Positions 61,936-64,000 of a stretch of 64,000 nucleotides of DNA are shown piece after piece. The notes below the pieces were generated by a model. It was not told the origin of the DNA. It ran no database searches and saw only the letters and a program-made list of their open reading frames with translations. Source of the DNA: Streptomyces ficellus (GTDB lineage Bacteria; Actinomycetota; Actinomycetes; Streptomycetales; Streptomycetaceae). The DNA is taken from contig NZ_JAUEPL010000015.1 in the NCBI RefSeq assembly GCF_030406405.1, positions 1-64,000 of the forward strand, given 5' to 3'. Made by a program: the position numbers and the translations under genes. Each line of letters opens with the position of its first letter. Position 1 is the stretch's first letter.

Positions 61936-62939
61936 GGGCCGGCCGCCGGCGCTGTCCTGGGGCGAACCGTCAGCGTTGACGTCGCCATCTCTCACACGGC
62001 CCTCCGCGTCACATCGATCACCGCGTTCGTCCTCATCGTCGAGGGCGGTGATGCAGGAGTGGGGCGCGGGCAACTCGCCCGCACAAGGGCCCCGTTGGCC
62101 CTCAGGAACCACCCTGTCGATTTCGGGGCCGCCGCACTCACGCCCACCCCGAGAAAAATCGCCGTCGGATCACGAACAGGAACGCAACGTGAATACGGGG
62201 TTCGGAGTCACGTTGGACATAAGGCCGGTGACCTGGCACAACGACCACCCATGTGCCGCCCTCCCACACGCAGACCCTGCATGAAGGGGCAGATGTCACA
62301 CCGCAGTTGCTCTACAACGACCACGGGACGAAGCGCAGCAGTCACATACGACTCAGCCAGCTCCAGGAGCGGAACTCCTCTCACCCCGCCGCCCGGCGCG
62401 GACGGCCGGGACCCGGTGCTGTGTCCGGCGTCGGTACAGGCGGCCGGGCCCGCCGGGGCGCCGATCCGCGCGATGCTCGGCGTCAGCTGCGTGCCGTACG
62501 CCGACGAGTCCTGGCGCAGGCCAGCTCCTTGATCCCGTATGGAGGACGACGACCTGGACGTACGGGGGCTGCGCCGAGGCAGCGATTTCCAGTCACCAGC
62601 CGAGCGCCGTACCGCCGCGGCCGCCACCGGAGCTCCGGGCCCGATCGGCCACCAGACCCTGGAGCACGGTGGCGGCTCGGTTCGGACTCTTACCCGCCCG
62701 CGCCGTACGACTCGCTGCCAGCGCGGCACGCGTACGCGTCGCGCCGGTCGACATCACCGGCCGCCGCCCCGGTACGACGCCGGGCGACATCGATGGCCGA
62801 GGCCGAGCGCGGTCTCCGTCCGGAGCATCCGCAGTCGGGCATCGTGAGTGACGCCTCCTCAGGGGGCGGTACTCAGGTCCGCCGTGGTAACCGTTACCTC
62901 GGCACGGGATGCGGCCTTGAGTCGCATCCGCTCCCAGGG
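61936..62939. other. Kilobase without convincing genes
   Basis: Only GC-driven frames. Probably the sigma-operon promoter at its left edge and eroded sequence elsewhere, bounded by the Asp23 remnant. Confidence 0.45.
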
Positions 62940-63114
62940 CATGGATGCCGGGAACCTCCCTGGCGGCCATTCCGGCGATCTTCGCCACCACTCCGTCGGC
63001 GATGCTCGTCGTGCCCCGGGTCTCTGAGGCAGTGTGCGCCCCTCTCTGTTCGGCCTGCGGAGTGTTTGCACGGGGTTCGGTCGTGGACTTGGTGGCACTG
63101 TTCGGCTCCGCCAT
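62940..63114 (-). pseudogene. N-terminal remnant of Asp23/Gls24-family protein
   Basis: Begins MAEPNSATKSTTEPRANTPQ and has the family core SIADGVVAKIAGMAAREVPG, IHALGA, after which similarity is lost. A full Asp23 protein would continue for about 90 residues. These are envelope-stress proteins common in Streptomyces. Confidence 0.65.
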
Positions 63115-63227
63115 GGGAACCCGCCTCCTCGATACGCAGGGCTCACCAGAGCCTTGAACGGCTTGTCAGGCACAAAGACCGGGCGTAGCCGCCCAGCTCT
63201 TCAGTAGGACGTTGCGCACGAGTGCCG

Positions 63228-63413
63228 TCACCGGACACGGCGTCGGCGTTTCCCTCCGCCGCGCGCTGCTCCGGACCGGCGGGCCACCGCCACCGCGACG
63301 GCAGCCACGAAAATCACGATTCCGATCGCCAGTAAGTAGCCAAGCCCTTCTGCTACAGCGCCGATGATGCCCAGGACCACGGCGACAATGATCATAAGAA
63401 GCAGGAGAGCCAT
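63228..63413 (-). CDS. Small hydrophobic protein
   Basis: A 61-residue protein starting at ATG 63413 with CAGGAG upstream... the coding strand gives two membrane helices (LLLLMIIVAVVLGIIGAVAE, LAIGIVIFVAAVAVAVA) and a basic end (GGGKRRRRVR). It resembles the small 'hydrophobic protein' group of Streptomyces. Note that the site is judged from the minus strand only weakly. Confidence 0.5.
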   Translation of the reverse strand: MALLLLMIIVAVVLGIIGAVAEGLGYLLAIGIVIFVAAVAVAVARRSGAARGGGKRRRRVR

Positions 63414-63679
63414 GACGGTCACTTCCTTGGGCGGCGGTGCCAGCAGGACCACAGCCATCCGGTCACGGCCGGAGACCCGAACGGGAACGTCCCGCTTCTT
63501 TCAGCGTGCCCTCCTCTGCCATATGGCGCCAGACGAGCACTACCAGGGGCTGCAGCAGCGCGGGGAGCGGTTGGTTGGTCCAGCAGCCAAAGGGGGACCT
63601 GCGTCTCATCGCCCGCAGCACACCAGTACCGGCAACGCTGCGAGAGCAGCTCGCACGACGACTGCACCCAGCCGGCGCA
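63414..63679. other. No recognisable gene
   Basis: Gap before the DNA-ligase remnant; it may contain the eroded middle of that gene, but nothing can be read with confidence. Confidence 0.35.
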
Positions 63680-63880
63680 GAGCACCCGTGGGCCGATATG
63701 CGGGTCGCCTCGCACTGGGAAGTCGCGACCTCCTTGACTTCACCTGCGTCGAACCGGAGGTCGTTGCTGAGTTCCACGGCGACACGGCCGTTGACCGCGG
63801 TCGCTGGCGCTACCCCATACGCCTCCAGCGCCTGCGCACCGGCCTCGCCGCAAGCGAGGTCCCCACCGTCCAACCCGGCC
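63680..63880 (+). pseudogene. C-terminal remnant of ATP-dependent DNA ligase
   Basis: The reading RYAGRLALGSRDLLDFTCVE, PEVVAEFHGDTAVDRGRWRY, PIRLQRLRTGLAASEVPTVQ matches the end of LigC/LigD-type ATP-dependent ligases (VEPxxVAEVxxDxAxDxGRWRHPVRxxRxRxDL). The catalytic KxDG region and most of the protein are absent. Confidence 0.6.
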
Positions 63881-63939
63881 GCTCACCGCCCGCCGATTCA
63901 CGGACTGGCCCGGCCCCACACCACACCAAGCGAGGAATC

Positions 63940-64000
63940 ATGGCAGCCAAGCCCAAGCGCACCGTCTACCACATCACCCCAGCGCACACCTCTGACCCAG
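63940..64000 (+). CDS. DUF2188-like protein, cut by the window end
   Basis: ATG with GAGGA four bases upstream. The visible 20 residues MAAKPKRTVYHITPAHTSDP match the start of small DUF2188 proteins (about 75-80 residues, one beta-rich domain, function unknown). The frame is open to the end of the window. Confidence 0.65.
   Translation, partial: MAAKPKRTVYHITPAHTSDP

Overview
The window is high-GC actinobacterial DNA and looks like a Streptomyces chromosome. Supporting this are the codon use, GTG/TTG starts with GGAGG-type ribosome sites, translationally coupled genes, and family content (WS/DGAT, PAS-GAF-SpoIIE phosphatase, Rpf-M23 cell-wall protein, DUF1990, many small secreted or membrane proteins). 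Large parts are decayed. I count roughly twenty gene remnants and pieces of at least four insertion-sequence or transposon families (Tn3, IS5, IS1182, IS110), which suggests a chromosome arm or a region of repeated horizontal exchange.

Layout. 1-20.7 kb is mostly intact housekeeping or accessory Streptomyces sequence: LytTR regulator, orphan anti-sigma protein, Fpg/Nei glycosylase, an aldo/keto reductase-amidohydrolase pair, WS/DGAT, a large SpoIIE phosphatase, a lipoprotein, a three-gene membrane operon behind twin palindromic operators, an unusual zinc-ribbon SDR, Rpf/LysM/M23 protein, a gnd pseudogene, panD, and an SPFH-NfeD pair. 21-24.3 kb holds frameshifted remnants. 24.3-47 kb is a terpenoid locus: a complete mevalonate operon (MK-MVD-PMK-IDI2-HMGR-HMGS) preceded by ACP and KASIII genes, degraded ispH and dxs remnants of the MEP pathway, a polyprenyl diphosphate synthase divergent from an HTH/TPR regulator, a UbiB/AarF-like kinase operon, transposon debris, and a class I terpene synthase. 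47-52 kb contains more IS debris, a tightly coupled three-gene operon of unknown function (48256-50167) and a broken cytochrome P450. 52.2-57 kb is a compact RiPP cluster of the linear azol(in)e type (SagB-like dehydrogenase, fused cyclodehydratase/YcaO, 38-residue precursor, FAD oxidoreductase). 57.5-64 kb has secreted and membrane small proteins, a sigma factor with a membrane-anchored Pro/Thr tail, a frameshifted second sigma factor with its coupled partner, and further remnants.

How it fits together. The KASIII/ACP pair and the mevalonate operon should supply acetoacetyl-CoA-derived IPP/DMAPP. The polyprenyl synthase would elongate it and the terpene synthase would cyclise the product. 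A P450 would have oxidised it, but its gene is dead. A 16-bp motif close to GTTCAACGCGYTCACG occurs upstream of the mevalonate operon (two copies), between the polyprenyl synthase and HTH/TPR genes, upstream of the UbiB operon, and upstream of the terpene synthase. It links these dispersed operons into one probable regulon, possibly controlled by the HTH/TPR protein. The ispH/dxs remnants suggest the locus once carried precursor-supply genes of both isoprenoid pathways.

All annotation is by reading the sequence and from memory of protein families; no database search was run. Frameshifts may be real decay or, in a few cases, sequencing error.
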